Below are positions 17,677 through 26,139 of a stretch of DNA of 64,000 nt, in pieces (positions within the stretch are counted from its first letter, which is position 1; each line of letters begins with the position of its first letter). The notes below the pieces were generated by a model. It saw only the letters and a program-made list of their open reading frames with translations, did not search any database and was not told where the DNA came from. Position numbers and translations under genes: made by a program. Origin of the DNA: Geothrix sp. 21YS21S-2 (lineage in GTDB: Bacteria > Acidobacteriota > Holophagae > Holophagales > Holophagaceae); contig NZ_CP132910.1 of NCBI RefSeq assembly GCF_030846775.1, positions 5,087,001-5,151,000 on the forward strand, written 5' to 3'.

Positions 17677-19434
17677 ATGACCGCACCTTCGATGCGCAAG
17701 CTTGTGACGCCGCCGGCCATGCTGGGGCTGTTCTTCCTGCTCTTCGCTGCGGCCGCGGTGAGCCTGGTCTTCACGGCCGGCACCCACTCGCCGGTCCTGG
17801 CGCTGTCCCTGACGGGCATGGCCATCGTGGGCACCATGGGGATCCGCTCCACGGCGGTGCGCGCCCGGGAGGCCGAACTGGCCCTGGGCGAGGGTGAGCG
17901 CTACATCGAGAAGGTGGCCGAGCTCAGCCAGGACATCCACGCCATCATGGACGCCGAATCGGGCGCCTTCCTGTACCTGAATCCCGCGGTGGAAGACCTG
18001 CTGGGCTACCCCACCGAGACCTTCATGAAGGGCGGGCGGGACTACTTCTACTCGCTGGTCCATCCCGACGACCTGCCCATCCTCCGCAAGCACCGGGAGG
18101 CCCCCGCGCCGCCCCCGCCGGAGGGCGGGGAGGAGCCCATCCTGGAGGAGATCTACCGCATCCGCAACCACCACGGGGCCTGGCGCTGGTTCAAGAGCCG
18201 CCGGACGGTCTTCGTCCGCTACGGCGACGGCCGCCCCGCCGAGACCCTGGCGGTGATCCAGGACATCACCCAGCAGCGCTCCTTCGAGTCCGCCCTGGTG
18301 CAGGCCCACAAGGTGGAGAGCCTGGGCGCGCTGGTGAGGGGCACCGTCAACGACCTGAACAACACCCTCATGGGAATCCAGGGCTACGCCGAGATCGCCC
18401 TCGAAGGCGAGCAGGGCCCGGCGATCCTGCGCGCCAGCCTCGAGAGCGTGCAGGCAAGCATCGGGCGCGCCACGGGCCTCTGCAAGCAGATCCTCTCCTA
18501 CACCGGGCAGGGCCGCATCCAGATCTCGCCCCACCAGCTCAACGACGCGGTGCGGGAGAGCCTTTCCGCCATCGAGACCCTCGTGCCCGACGGCGCCCAC
18601 CTGGTTTTGGACCTCCAGAACGACCTGCCCCTGGCCAGCGTGGACCTGACCCAGGCCCGCCACGCCCTGCTCAACCTGGTCTTCAACGCCTGCGAGTCCC
18701 TTGGGATCCGGGGCGGCGAGATCACCATCCGCACCTTCATGCGCAGCCTGGGCGGCACCGAGACCGGGGGCCAGGGCCTCCGCGGCGACTTCGTCTGCCT
18801 GGAGGTGGCCGACACCGGTCCCGGCACGCCTCCCGAGATCCTGGGCAAGGTCTTCGACCCCCTCTTCAGCACCCTGCACCCGGGCCACGGCCTGGGCCTG
18901 TCCACCGTGGAGGACATCCTCAGGGAGCACCAGGGCGCCGTGCACGCCAAGGGCGAGCCCGGCCTGGGCGACTCCACCGTGCTCTACTTCCACCTGGCCG
19001 AGAAGAACCCCGAGATCGACGAGGGCGACGAGGGAACCCCCCTGGTGGGCGCCTCCGGCGTGCTCCTGCTGGTGGACGACGAGCCCACCATCCGCGCCAT
19101 CCTCCGCCAGGGCTTCGAGAACGCCGGCTTCAAGGTCATCGAGGGCGTGGACGGGGTGGACGGCTTCGCCTCCTTCGTCCGCCACCGGTCCTCCATCAAC
19201 GCCGTGCTCCTGGACCTCACCATGCCCCGCATGGGCGGCGACGAGGTGTTCGAGGAGATCCACAAGCTGGCCCCGGAAGTGCCCGTCGTGCTCATGAGCG
19301 GCTACAGCCAGGAGGAGGCCACGACCGCCCTCGCCGGCCGAGGCCTCGCGGGCTTCCTGTCCAAGCCCTGCAGCATCAAGGAGGCCCTGGCGGTGGTGAG
19401 CCGGGCCCTGGCCGCGGCCCGCGCCGGGGCCTGA
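17677..19434 (+). CDS. PAS hybrid histidine kinase-receiver with H-box His replaced by Asn
   Basis: 585 residues. Two N-terminal membrane helices (about 15-60), a PAS domain (about 85-205, ending AVIQDITQQRSFE), a dimerisation domain, an ATPase domain (LLNLVFNACESLG, DTGPGTP, HGLGLS) and a receiver (D513 in LLDLTMP, SGYS, SKPCS). The phospho-accepting histidine of the family motif AHDLNN is N225 here (GTVNDLNNTLMG). ATP binding looks intact, but autophosphorylation on histidine should not occur. The receiver may be driven by another kinase, for example the close relative at 57.2 kb, whose H467 is present. Confidence 0.88.
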   Translation: MTAPSMRKLVTPPAMLGLFFLLFAAAAVSLVFTAGTHSPVLALSLTGMAIVGTMGIRSTAVRAREAELALGEGERYIEKVAELSQDIHAIMDAESGAFLYLNPAVEDLLGYPTETFMKGGRDYFYSLVHPDDLPILRKHREAPAPPPPEGGEEPILEEIYRIRNHHGAWRWFKSRRTVFVRYGDGRPAETLAVIQDITQQRSFESALVQAHKVESLGALVRGTVNDLNNTLMGIQGYAEIALEGEQGPAILRASLESVQASIGRATGLCKQILSYTGQGRIQISPHQLNDAVRESLSAIETLVPDGAHLVLDLQNDLPLASVDLTQARHALLNLVFNACESLGIRGGEITIRTFMRSLGGTETGGQGLRGDFVCLEVADTGPGTPPEILGKVFDPLFSTLHPGHGLGLSTVEDILREHQGAVHAKGEPGLGDSTVLYFHLAEKNPEIDEGDEGTPLVGASGVLLLVDDEPTIRAILRQGFENAGFKVIEGVDGVDGFASFVRHRSSINAVLLDLTMPRMGGDEVFEEIHKLAPEVPVVLMSGYSQEEATTALAGRGLAGFLSKPCSIKEALAVVSRALAAARAGA

Positions 19435-19435
19435 T

Positions 19436-20578
19436 TTGGACACCTTCCGCCTCACGGGCCGGATGACCCGGCTCTGCTCCCGCCACTGGCTCCTGCACCG
19501 GTTCCTGGATCCCCTCTACCGGCACGCGGAGCGCCGCGGCTACGAGCCCCTGGTGCGGGAGAACGCCCTGCGCCTCCTGGAACGGGCCCACGTCGAGCGC
19601 CTCACGGGAGGCGGAGAGGCCCCGGAGGCGGCCGTGGAGGCCCTGGACCGCTTCGCGGTCCTCGCGGACCGGGGCGACCCGGACGCCGCCTACCAGGTGG
19701 CCGAGGCCCACAGGACCGGCTTCGGCCGGCCCCGGAACCACTGGAAGGCCCTCGAGCACTACCGGATGGCCGCGGACCTGGGCCACCCGGAGGCCGCGGC
19801 GCGGCTCCGCAAGCTCCAGGACGGGGAGCCGGTGGAGGACGCGTCCTTCGAGGCTTTCGGCCGCCAGGCCCTGCTCAAGGCCACCTACGCCCCGGACCGG
19901 GGCCGGCGGCGCGCCCGGTCCCTGACGGAAGGCGCCCGGGAGCTGCGCCGGGAAGGGGTGGGGCACCGCGGCGCGGTGGCCGTGCTGGGCATCGCCCTGG
20001 CCCTCCTCGGCTACCTCGCCCTGGACATCTACTTCTTCGGCATGGGCGCCTGGAGGCCGGATCCCGGCCGCGTGGTGTGGGGCCTCTTCGGCAAGATCCA
20101 CCCGCCCAGGAGCAGCGGCGTGGGCCGGGTGCTGCCGGGCTGGCTCCGGCCCGACGCGCGCAGCGTCACCTTCGACGTGGCCGACGTCATCCACGAGCGG
20201 TCCGGCTCCTACCGGCTGGGCGACTTCCGGGGCAAGGTCGTGTACCTCCACGTGGTGGACGGCCACCACCCCACGGTGCACGAGGCCGTGCCCTGCCTGC
20301 GCGCGCTGGACGGGCGCCGCAGTCCCGATTTCGAGTCCTTCATCCTCTACATCCCCGCCCTGGAGCGGGTCAAGGATGTCCACTTCGCCATCCAGTGGGC
20401 CCTGGAGATCGCCCCCGCCGTGGCCCCCAACGCCAAGGCGGTGCGGCCCCTGGGCACGGTGTCGACCTTCCCGGCCAACTTCGTCATCGACCGCCAGGGG
20501 CGGATCCGCCAGCGCTGGACGGGCTTCAGCGAAGCCATCACGGAGGAGGCCATCAAGGGGGCCCTGGCTGAAAAATGA
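19436..20578 (+). CDS. Sel1-like repeat protein with membrane helix and degenerate thioredoxin fold
   Basis: 380 residues. The N-terminal half has Sel1/TPR-like helices (PDAAYQVAEAHRTGFGRPRNHWKALEHYRMAADLGHPEAAARL is split across two repeats). One membrane helix (about 185-205) follows. The C-terminal 170 residues follow a TlpA/thioredoxin pattern (GDFRGKVVYLHVV ... VSTFPANFVIDRQGRI), but the CxxC redox pair is absent: the position holds DGHHPTVHEAVP. So it is probably a binding or scaffold domain on the outer face. It starts with TTG 1 nt after the kinase stop (ATG at 19463 also possible) and is probably co-translated with it. Confidence 0.65.
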   Translation: MDTFRLTGRMTRLCSRHWLLHRFLDPLYRHAERRGYEPLVRENALRLLERAHVERLTGGGEAPEAAVEALDRFAVLADRGDPDAAYQVAEAHRTGFGRPRNHWKALEHYRMAADLGHPEAAARLRKLQDGEPVEDASFEAFGRQALLKATYAPDRGRRRARSLTEGARELRREGVGHRGAVAVLGIALALLGYLALDIYFFGMGAWRPDPGRVVWGLFGKIHPPRSSGVGRVLPGWLRPDARSVTFDVADVIHERSGSYRLGDFRGKVVYLHVVDGHHPTVHEAVPCLRALDGRRSPDFESFILYIPALERVKDVHFAIQWALEIAPAVAPNAKAVRPLGTVSTFPANFVIDRQGRIRQRWTGFSEAITEEAIKGALAEK

Positions 20579-20599
20579 AAGGCAGGGTAGCGTCTTCCC

Positions 20600-22045
20600 A
20601 TGACCTTCACCTTCGACCCTGAATCCGCGGACTGCTCGGGCGCCCTGGCGCGGCTGGGCGCCATCGGGTTCACCGAGGCCGCCGTGGCGGAGCGGCTCGG
20701 CCTGGAGGACCTGAACGACCTCCAGTGGAAGGCGGCGCCCATCTATCGGCAGGCGCGCCTGGCGGAGCGGGATCCCCTGGCCTCGGCCATCGACCTCTTC
20801 GTCCTCCAGGGCGCCCTGGAGGCCCGGGAACTGGGCCGGCTCTTCGACCCGGAGGCGCAGGGCGCCCTGGTGCGCGCGGGGCTCCTGGCGCGCGCCGGAG
20901 CCCAGGTGCGGGCCCGGGCCTCCGTGTACCCCGTGGGGTCCCGCCTCGTCGTCTCGGACCACGCGTGGGTCGACGGCGGCGCCGTCCCCCGCGACCAGGT
21001 CATGTACGTGGGCACCGACAGCCGCTGGCTGGCGCGCGCCACGGTGCGCCGGCCCGTGGCGGCGTCCCTGGACCTCTGCTGCGGGTCGGGCATCCACGCC
21101 CTCCTGGCGGCCTCCCACGCCGGGACCGCCACCGCGGTGGACATCAACGCCCGAGCCGTGGCCTGCACCGCCTTCAACGCCCGGGCCCTGCGCCTGGCCA
21201 ACCTGGAGGCCCTCCAGGGCGACCTGTACGCCCCGGTGGGGGACCGGCGCTTCGGGCTGATCACCGCCAACCCCCCCTTCGTGCCCGCCCCCGCCCAGGA
21301 GGTGGACTACCGGGACGGCGGGCCCAGCGGCGAGGACGTCCAGCGGCGCATCGTCGAAGGGCTGCCCCGCCACCTGGCCCCGGGCGGCCTGGCCCAGATC
21401 GTGACGGAGCTCGGAGAGCGGGAGGGTGAGCCCCTGGAGGACAGGCTGCGCCTCTGGCTCGGCGGCGCCCCCATGGACGTCCACATCCTCCGCCTGCGCG
21501 TCCACCCCGCCCAGGTGTACGCGATCGGCCACGCCGTGGGCGACGACAACGCCGCCTTCCTCGCCTCCGTGGGCCGCTGGCACGCGAACCTGCAGGCCCA
21601 GGGGTACGACCGGGTGGTCTCCGTGCTGCTGGCCTTCCAGTGGAGCGACGACCCGTGGACCCGGGTGGACGAGGCCGTGGCCCCCTCGCGCGACGCCGGC
21701 GCGGAGGTGGAGGCCCTGTTCTCGGCCGAGCGCCTCGCCCGGGACCCCTCCCTCCGGGACCGCCTGCAGCGGGGGCGCGTCGTCCTGGCGGGTCCCGTGG
21801 CCCTCCTGGAGGCCCGGGCCCTGGGCATGCGGGTGCCCCCCACCACCCAGGCCCGCCTCGCCGCCCAGGCCATGCCCGTGGAGCACATCCTGGCGCCCCT
21901 GGAGCGGGACCTGCTGGAGCGCCTGGACCCCGGCGCCTCCGTGGCGGACCTCCTGGCCGCGGCCGCCTCCGCCGGCATCCCCGCCCAGGCCGTGATGGAC
22001 GCCCTGGTGGCCCTGGTGCACAAGGGCCTGGCCCGCCCCGCATGA
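20600..22045 (+). CDS. SAM-dependent methyltransferase with NPPF motif
   Basis: 481 residues. A winged N-terminal region (about 1-135) precedes a Rossmann methyltransferase domain (about 140-270): LDLCCGSGIHALLA (SAM loop), AVDINARAV, and the catalytic NPPF that in PrmC/RlmG-type enzymes methylates an amide or exocyclic amine. The C-terminal 180 residues are helical and unassigned. The substrate could be a glutamine, adenine or guanine; sequence alone does not decide. Its stop overlaps the GIY-YIG gene start by 4 nt. Confidence 0.75.
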   Translation: MTFTFDPESADCSGALARLGAIGFTEAAVAERLGLEDLNDLQWKAAPIYRQARLAERDPLASAIDLFVLQGALEARELGRLFDPEAQGALVRAGLLARAGAQVRARASVYPVGSRLVVSDHAWVDGGAVPRDQVMYVGTDSRWLARATVRRPVAASLDLCCGSGIHALLAASHAGTATAVDINARAVACTAFNARALRLANLEALQGDLYAPVGDRRFGLITANPPFVPAPAQEVDYRDGGPSGEDVQRRIVEGLPRHLAPGGLAQIVTELGEREGEPLEDRLRLWLGGAPMDVHILRLRVHPAQVYAIGHAVGDDNAAFLASVGRWHANLQAQGYDRVVSVLLAFQWSDDPWTRVDEAVAPSRDAGAEVEALFSAERLARDPSLRDRLQRGRVVLAGPVALLEARALGMRVPPTTQARLAAQAMPVEHILAPLERDLLERLDPGASVADLLAAAASAGIPAQAVMDALVALVHKGLARPA

Positions 22046-22308
22046 CCACCTGGCACCTCTACCTCCTCCAGTGCGGCCGGTCCATCTACACCGGCATCAC
22101 CACCGACGTGGAGGCCCGGTGCGCGGCCCACGCCGCCGGCAAGGGCGCCAAGTTCACCCGGGGCCGGGCGGGCCAGAAGCTCCTCTTCCAGGCCCCCGTC
22201 GGCACCCGCAGCCAGGCCACGCGCATGGAGCGGGCCGTCAAGCGCCTCTCCCACCAGGGGAAGCTGGACCTGGCCGAAGGCCGGGAGCCCCTGCCCGAGG
22301 TGGAGTGA
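22042..22308 (+). CDS. GIY-YIG nuclease-fold small protein (UPF0213/YhbQ type)
   Basis: 88 residues covering one GIY-YIG domain: LYLLQCGRSIYTGITTDVEAR holds the LY...YTG core, followed by the conserved Arg, H and KGAKFTRGR, and an AxRMERAVKRL helix with the family glutamate. YhbQ-like proteins are stand-alone domains of this length. ATGA overlap with the methyltransferase implies coupled translation. It is the last gene before the 745-nt gene-poor stretch. Confidence 0.88.
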   Translation: MTTWHLYLLQCGRSIYTGITTDVEARCAAHAAGKGAKFTRGRAGQKLLFQAPVGTRSQATRMERAVKRLSHQGKLDLAEGREPLPEVE

Positions 22309-23053
22309 GGGGACGGGTCATCGAGGAAACTGGAAAAGATGGGATGTCTGGTTCTGGACCATATTCCAGGATGTCCACCGGATGCAGCATTACCCGGATA
22401 TTCACCGGATTGGGCTCCGGGGCGGCTGGAAGGGCGGCGGGAAAGGCGGCCGTGGAACCGGCCAGGGACGGAGCACCGGTGGCGGGCAGGGGCGGGGAGG
22501 GAAGGGGTCCAGATGGGGGAATTCCCGGATGGGGCCGGGGGAGCCGCCGGTGATCGAGAGGGCTTCGGATTCGCGGAGGGGACGCATGGGGCCTCCATGG
22601 AGGGCTCTGGACCTCAGGATGGGCCGGGCCGCTTTCCAGGCCAGGGCGGCGGCGACTTCCGTCCGGGTTCCGCCGGGTTTCAGCACGGACCTCAGCCTGA
22701 GATCCACTGAGACGGATTTGTCCGCGGTTTCCATTTTGGGTTCTGCACGGAGTACTTGTTCTCGACGAACCCAAGATGCCACGAGTTCACGGGTGCCGAC
22801 CTGTTTCCCGATGAATCCGGAGAACCCCAACGAAGAGCCTATCGCCGAGTCGCCGAGGCAGCCGAGGATCGCCGAAGAATAAAAAAAGATCTTTTCCCGG
22901 CGAACCTCGCCCCTCGGCGATGGGCTTTTCGTTTCAAGTAGTCTGAATGAAGGGGGTCAGGACGGCCTTCCTTCCGCGGATGCCGAGACCCGGCAGGTGC
23001 TCTGGGGCGGACGCACCCAAACCTCGGGCCACACGGGCAGGAGGCCAGGCGCG
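22309..23053. other. Gene-poor 745-nt stretch
   Basis: No reading frame here looks like a known protein. A minus-strand frame runs through about 22402-22950 without stops (its TTG-initiated part begins at 22830), but its translation is rich in Pro/Arg and its 5' part overlaps the hairpin element. Base composition is less GC-rich than the flanking genes. The right third holds strong stem-loops (see 22732-22933). Short direct repeats with the core CCGGAT occur around 22375-22415. It could be a decayed gene plus an inserted repeat. Confidence 0.5.
22732..22933 (+). ncRNA. Candidate structured RNA or dispersed hairpin element
   Basis: Three nested or adjacent stems. (1) 22732-22743 pairs with 22767-22778, 12 bp, one mismatch being G-U on plus-strand RNA. 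(2) 22829-22849 pairs with 22913-22933, 21 bp, both non-Watson-Crick positions being G-U on plus-strand RNA. (3) Inside it, 22863-22874 pairs with 22898-22909 (CGAGG/CCTCG and CGCCG/CGGCG around a 2x2 internal loop), capped by an A-rich loop that includes the palindrome AAAAGATCTTTT (22884-22895). The left side also has near-tandem TCGCCGAG units (22842-22876). All wobble positions favour plus-strand RNA. Confidence 0.45.
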
Positions 23054-23704
23054 TCAGTTCCCCTTCCCGGTGCCCAGCAGCTTCCCCACCGCGCTCACCA
23101 GGTGCTCCGCCTCGGCTTCCGGCGGCAGGACCGGATGATCGCCCGGCACCAGGTCCCCGACCCCCAGGAACGGGATGCCCGCCAGTTCGGCGGCATGGCG
23201 GTCATGGGGACGGTCGCCCACGTAGAGGTGCGGGCCCTTGCAGCCGGCCATGGCCATGCGGATGAGGCCGGCGCGGTCCAGCCGGGGCAGGCTCCCCAGG
23301 CGGGGGATGCGCGGATCCACGCCCAGGAGGCCGGCCTTGAAGGCGAGGACCCTCGGGACGTTCCCGGAAACCAGCCAGACGGCGCGGCCGGCGTCCACCA
23401 GGCGGGCCATGCCGTCGATGAGCCCCCGGAAGGCGGTGGGGGCGTGGCCCTGGGGGTGGAAGGCGTCCTCGAACCGGGCGAGGCACGCGGCCTCGTAGGC
23501 GGCGTAGTGGGCCTCGGACATGGGGACTCCGAAGCGCATGGCGTGGAGCTCGCCCATGATCTCCCAGTCGGTGGAGCCGGTGCAGCGGCGCAGCTGCTCC
23601 ACGGTGGGTTCGGCGCCCCAGAGGTCGCCCAGGGCCTTCCTGAGCAGCACGTAGCCGCCGCCGAACTGTCCGAGTGTGCCGTCGAGGTCGAAGCAGAGTG
23701 GCAT
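23054..23704 (-). CDS. HAD-family phosphatase (haloacid dehalogenase-like)
   Basis: 216 residues. Motif I CFDLDGTLGQF at the N-terminus, motif II VWLVSGN, a lysine in LAFKAG, and motif IV YVGDRPHDRHAAELAGI. The helical cap lies after motif I (C1 type), as in phosphoglycolate phosphatase-like enzymes, but the substrate is unknown. The ATG at 23704 is chosen because it starts 5 residues before motif I, although its GGAGG is only 1 nt away; a TTG at 23722 would add six residues. The gene is divergent from the one at 23765. Confidence 0.85.
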   Translation of the reverse strand: MPLCFDLDGTLGQFGGGYVLLRKALGDLWGAEPTVEQLRRCTGSTDWEIMGELHAMRFGVPMSEAHYAAYEAACLARFEDAFHPQGHAPTAFRGLIDGMARLVDAGRAVWLVSGNVPRVLAFKAGLLGVDPRIPRLGSLPRLDRAGLIRMAMAGCKGPHLYVGDRPHDRHAAELAGIPFLGVGDLVPGDHPVLPPEAEAEHLVSAVGKLLGTGKGN

Positions 23705-23764
23705 GCCTCCATTCTGGGGCAAAAAGGCGTGGCTGGGCGGGGATCCGGAGGCTACCCTGAATTC

Positions 23765-24376
23765 ATGCGGTATTTCTCAGTGATCCTGGCGTCGGCCCTC
23801 ATGGCCCTTTCTGTCGATGCGGCCGGATCCGGGGGGACCGTCCTGGACTACAAGGTCGTGGTGCGCATGCGGGACGGAGGCGCCCCCCTCGAGAGCCGCC
23901 TGCAGGTGGTCACCACGGCGCCCGTGGCCACGCACAACAGGGTCAAGCGCCCCCGGTTCGTGGGCTGGAGGATCCGGGCCTTCCCGGGCAAGGGGGGGCT
24001 GCCCCCCGCGTCGGTGCTGACCCGGGTGGAGAGCCTCCTGTACCTTGAAGGCCCCACGTCGGGGGTGGTGCCCAGGGAGGGGGGGATGCGTTTCGGCAAA
24101 CGGTTCTGCCGGCTCTGGCAGGCCCTGACGCCCTCCTCCGTGGGGGCGTTCGTGTACCTGGCCGAGGTCTCCCCGAACCTCCTGGCCCTCTCCTACCTGA
24201 GCGCCAGCCTTCCGGAAGGGGACCTGGCCTCCATCGAACTCCACCTGGAAGGGGTCAGCCTGGGACCCGCCCCGGCCCCGGCCGAGGACGGGACGGTGCT
24301 CCTGCGCACCCTGCGCAAGTGGGGCGCCCTGCTGGACGACGATCAGCAAGTAATGGTTACAGAGCAGATACAGTGA
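23765..24376 (+). CDS. Exported protein of unknown function
   Basis: 203 residues with a signal peptide (FSVILASALMALSVDAAG). The mature part is rich in beta-type segments (VLDYKVVVRMRD, RLQVVTT, FVYLAEVSPNLLALSYLSAS) and basic residues. I do not recognise the family. It stands alone between the divergent HAD gene and purF, with a GC hairpin overlapping its stop codon. Confidence 0.6.
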   Translation: MRYFSVILASALMALSVDAAGSGGTVLDYKVVVRMRDGGAPLESRLQVVTTAPVATHNRVKRPRFVGWRIRAFPGKGGLPPASVLTRVESLLYLEGPTSGVVPREGGMRFGKRFCRLWQALTPSSVGAFVYLAEVSPNLLALSYLSASLPEGDLASIELHLEGVSLGPAPAPAEDGTVLLRTLRKWGALLDDDQQVMVTEQIQ

Positions 24377-24389
24377 CCCCTCCGGGGTC
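24375..24389 (+). terminator. Short GC hairpin at gene end
   Basis: GACCCC-TCC-GGGGTC forms a 6-bp stem with a 3-nt loop that begins in the stop codon of the preceding gene. No T-run follows, so it is a weak terminator at best or an mRNA 3' stabiliser. Confidence 0.3.
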
Positions 24390-24415
24390 GGTTATCCTGA
24401 TGGACCGGGGGGATC

Positions 24416-25795
24416 ATGGCTTTCAAGGACGAGTGCGGCGTATTCGGGATCTGGCCTGAGCTGGAAGCCTCGCGCCAGACCTACCTGGGGCTCTATGCCC
24501 TGCAGCACCGTGGCCAGGAGGCCGCGGGCATCTGCTCGCGCGACCAGGGCCGGCTCCACCTGCACAAGGGCCAGGGCTACGTGGCCGACGTCTTCACGGA
24601 GGCCACCCTGGACCGCCTCCCCGGGGACGGCGCCATCGGGCACACCCGGTATTCCACCACGGGCGGCAACGTGGCCTCGGCGGCCCACCCCTTCCTGGTG
24701 GAGGGCCGGTTCGGGCAGATCGCCCTGTGCCACAACGGCAACCTGACCAACACCGAGGAGCTGCGGAACCGCCTCATCCAGGAGGGCCAGGTCTTCTCCA
24801 GCCCCTCGGATTCCGAAGTGATCCTCGCCCTCATCAACCGGGCCCGGGCCGCCAGCGTCGTGGACGCGGTGGTGGAGGCGCTCCGGCAGGTGGAGGGGGC
24901 GTTCTCGGTGCTGATCATCACCAAGGACAAGTTCATGGCGGCCCGGGACCCCCGGGGCTTCCGGCCCCTGTCCATCGGGCGTCTGGGGGAGGCCACGGCC
25001 TTTTCCAGCGAGACCTGCGCCTTCGACCTGCTGGGGGCCGAGTACGTGCGCGAGGTGGAGGCCGGCGAGCTGGTGGTGCTGGACCGGGAAGGGCTCACGT
25101 CCGTGTTCCCCAGGGAGCGGATCCAGGCCCGGCCCTGCGTGTTCGAGCACGTGTACTTCGCCCGGCCCGACTCCTTCGTGTACGGCCTCTCCGTCATGGC
25201 CACCCGCCGGGAGATGGGGCGCCTCCTGGCCAGGCGCCACGGCGTCGCGGCCGACCTGGTGGTGCCCGTGCCCGACTCGGGCGTCTCGGCGGCCCTGGGC
25301 TACTCCGAGGAATCCGGGATCCCCTTCGACTTCGGCCTCATCCGCAACCACTACGTGGGACGCACCTTCATCGAGCCCAAGCAGAGCATCCGCTCCTTCG
25401 GGGTGAAGGTGAAGCTCAACCCCGTGCGCGAACTCCTCCGGGGCAAGCGCGTGGTGCTGGTGGACGACAGCGTGGTGCGGGGCACCACCAGCCGCAAGAT
25501 CGTCTCCATGGTGCGCGCCGCGGGGGCCGCGGAGGTGCACATGCGCATCTCCAGCCCGCCCACCACCCACCCCTGCTTCTACGGCATCGACACGCCGGAC
25601 CGGGAGCACCTGCTCGCGGCCACCCGGAACCTGGAGGAGATCCGGACCTTCATCGGCGCGGACACCATCGGCTACCTGACCCTGGAGGACCTCCAGTCCA
25701 CCGTCCAGGACCTCGACGGGGGCCACTTCTGCTACGCGTGCTTCACGGGGGACTACCCCGTGCTCCCCCTGGGCGCCGCGAGCCGCTGCGGATGA
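24416..25795 (+). CDS. purF: Amidophosphoribosyltransferase (purine synthesis step 1)
   Basis: Makes 5-phosphoribosylamine from PRPP and glutamine. MAFKDE is a short propeptide before the catalytic C7 (CGVFGI) that is exposed by cleavage in the Bacillus-type enzymes. The Ntn glutaminase domain (about 7-235) has LQHRGQEAAGI and GHTRYSTTGG. The phosphoribosyltransferase domain has the PRPP loop VVLVDDSVVRGTTS. Cysteines near CFYGID and CYACFTGDYP resemble ligands of the oxygen-sensitive Fe-S cluster of the Bacillus enzyme. 459 residues, normal. It overlaps the next gene by 4 nt. Confidence 0.95.
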   Translation: MAFKDECGVFGIWPELEASRQTYLGLYALQHRGQEAAGICSRDQGRLHLHKGQGYVADVFTEATLDRLPGDGAIGHTRYSTTGGNVASAAHPFLVEGRFGQIALCHNGNLTNTEELRNRLIQEGQVFSSPSDSEVILALINRARAASVVDAVVEALRQVEGAFSVLIITKDKFMAARDPRGFRPLSIGRLGEATAFSSETCAFDLLGAEYVREVEAGELVVLDREGLTSVFPRERIQARPCVFEHVYFARPDSFVYGLSVMATRREMGRLLARRHGVAADLVVPVPDSGVSAALGYSEESGIPFDFGLIRNHYVGRTFIEPKQSIRSFGVKVKLNPVRELLRGKRVVLVDDSVVRGTTSRKIVSMVRAAGAAEVHMRISSPPTTHPCFYGIDTPDREHLLAATRNLEEIRTFIGADTIGYLTLEDLQSTVQDLDGGHFCYACFTGDYPVLPLGAASRCG

Positions 25796-26139
25796 CCGGC
25801 CCGGCCGGGCCGGGCGGGCCCCTCCCATCCCAGTTCGAGGACGGCCTGCGCCTTCTGGCCGCGGCCCTGGCCCTCAAGGGCGACAGCCGCAGCGCCCCCG
25901 CCGCCACCACCGCCGCGTGCTCGGCCATCCAGCGCTTCCTGAAGATCCTCGAGGCCGGCGCCGCGCGCCGCCTCCCGGACCCCGGCGGCAACGTCGAGCG
26001 GCTCAGGGCCCAGTGCGGCGCCCTCCTCACCCTGCGCCAGGACCCCGCCTCCGCGCTGGACCACACCCTGGAGGCCGCGCGGCTCGCCCGGGACGAGGCG
26101 GCCCGCGTCATCGCGCTGCTGGCGGTGAGCCATGACTAG
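25792..26139 (+). CDS. Small helical protein of unknown function between purF and miaA
   Basis: 115 residues, starting at an ATG that overlaps the purF stop (ATGA) and ending 8 nt inside miaA. Predicted all-helical: FEDGLRLLAAALALKG, AACSAIQRFLKILEAG, ALDHTLEAARLARDEAARVIALL. No motif recognised. The tight overlaps on both sides and lack of frame interruption make it likely to be real and co-translated. Confidence 0.6.
   Translation: MTGPAGPGGPLPSQFEDGLRLLAAALALKGDSRSAPAATTAACSAIQRFLKILEAGAARRLPDPGGNVERLRAQCGALLTLRQDPASALDHTLEAARLARDEAARVIALLAVSHD

Noticed and set aside
22402-22830. Minus-strand gene in the gene-poor stretch
   Set aside because: Pro/Arg-rich translation without family resemblance, a TTG start without a ribosome site, and overlap with the hairpin element; kept only as a possible decayed gene.
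22732-22933. Known housekeeping RNA (tmRNA, RNase P, SRP, 6S)
   Set aside because: I looked for the tmRNA alanyl end, the SRP GGAAGGAAGCAGCC-type loop and RNase P core motifs and saw none.
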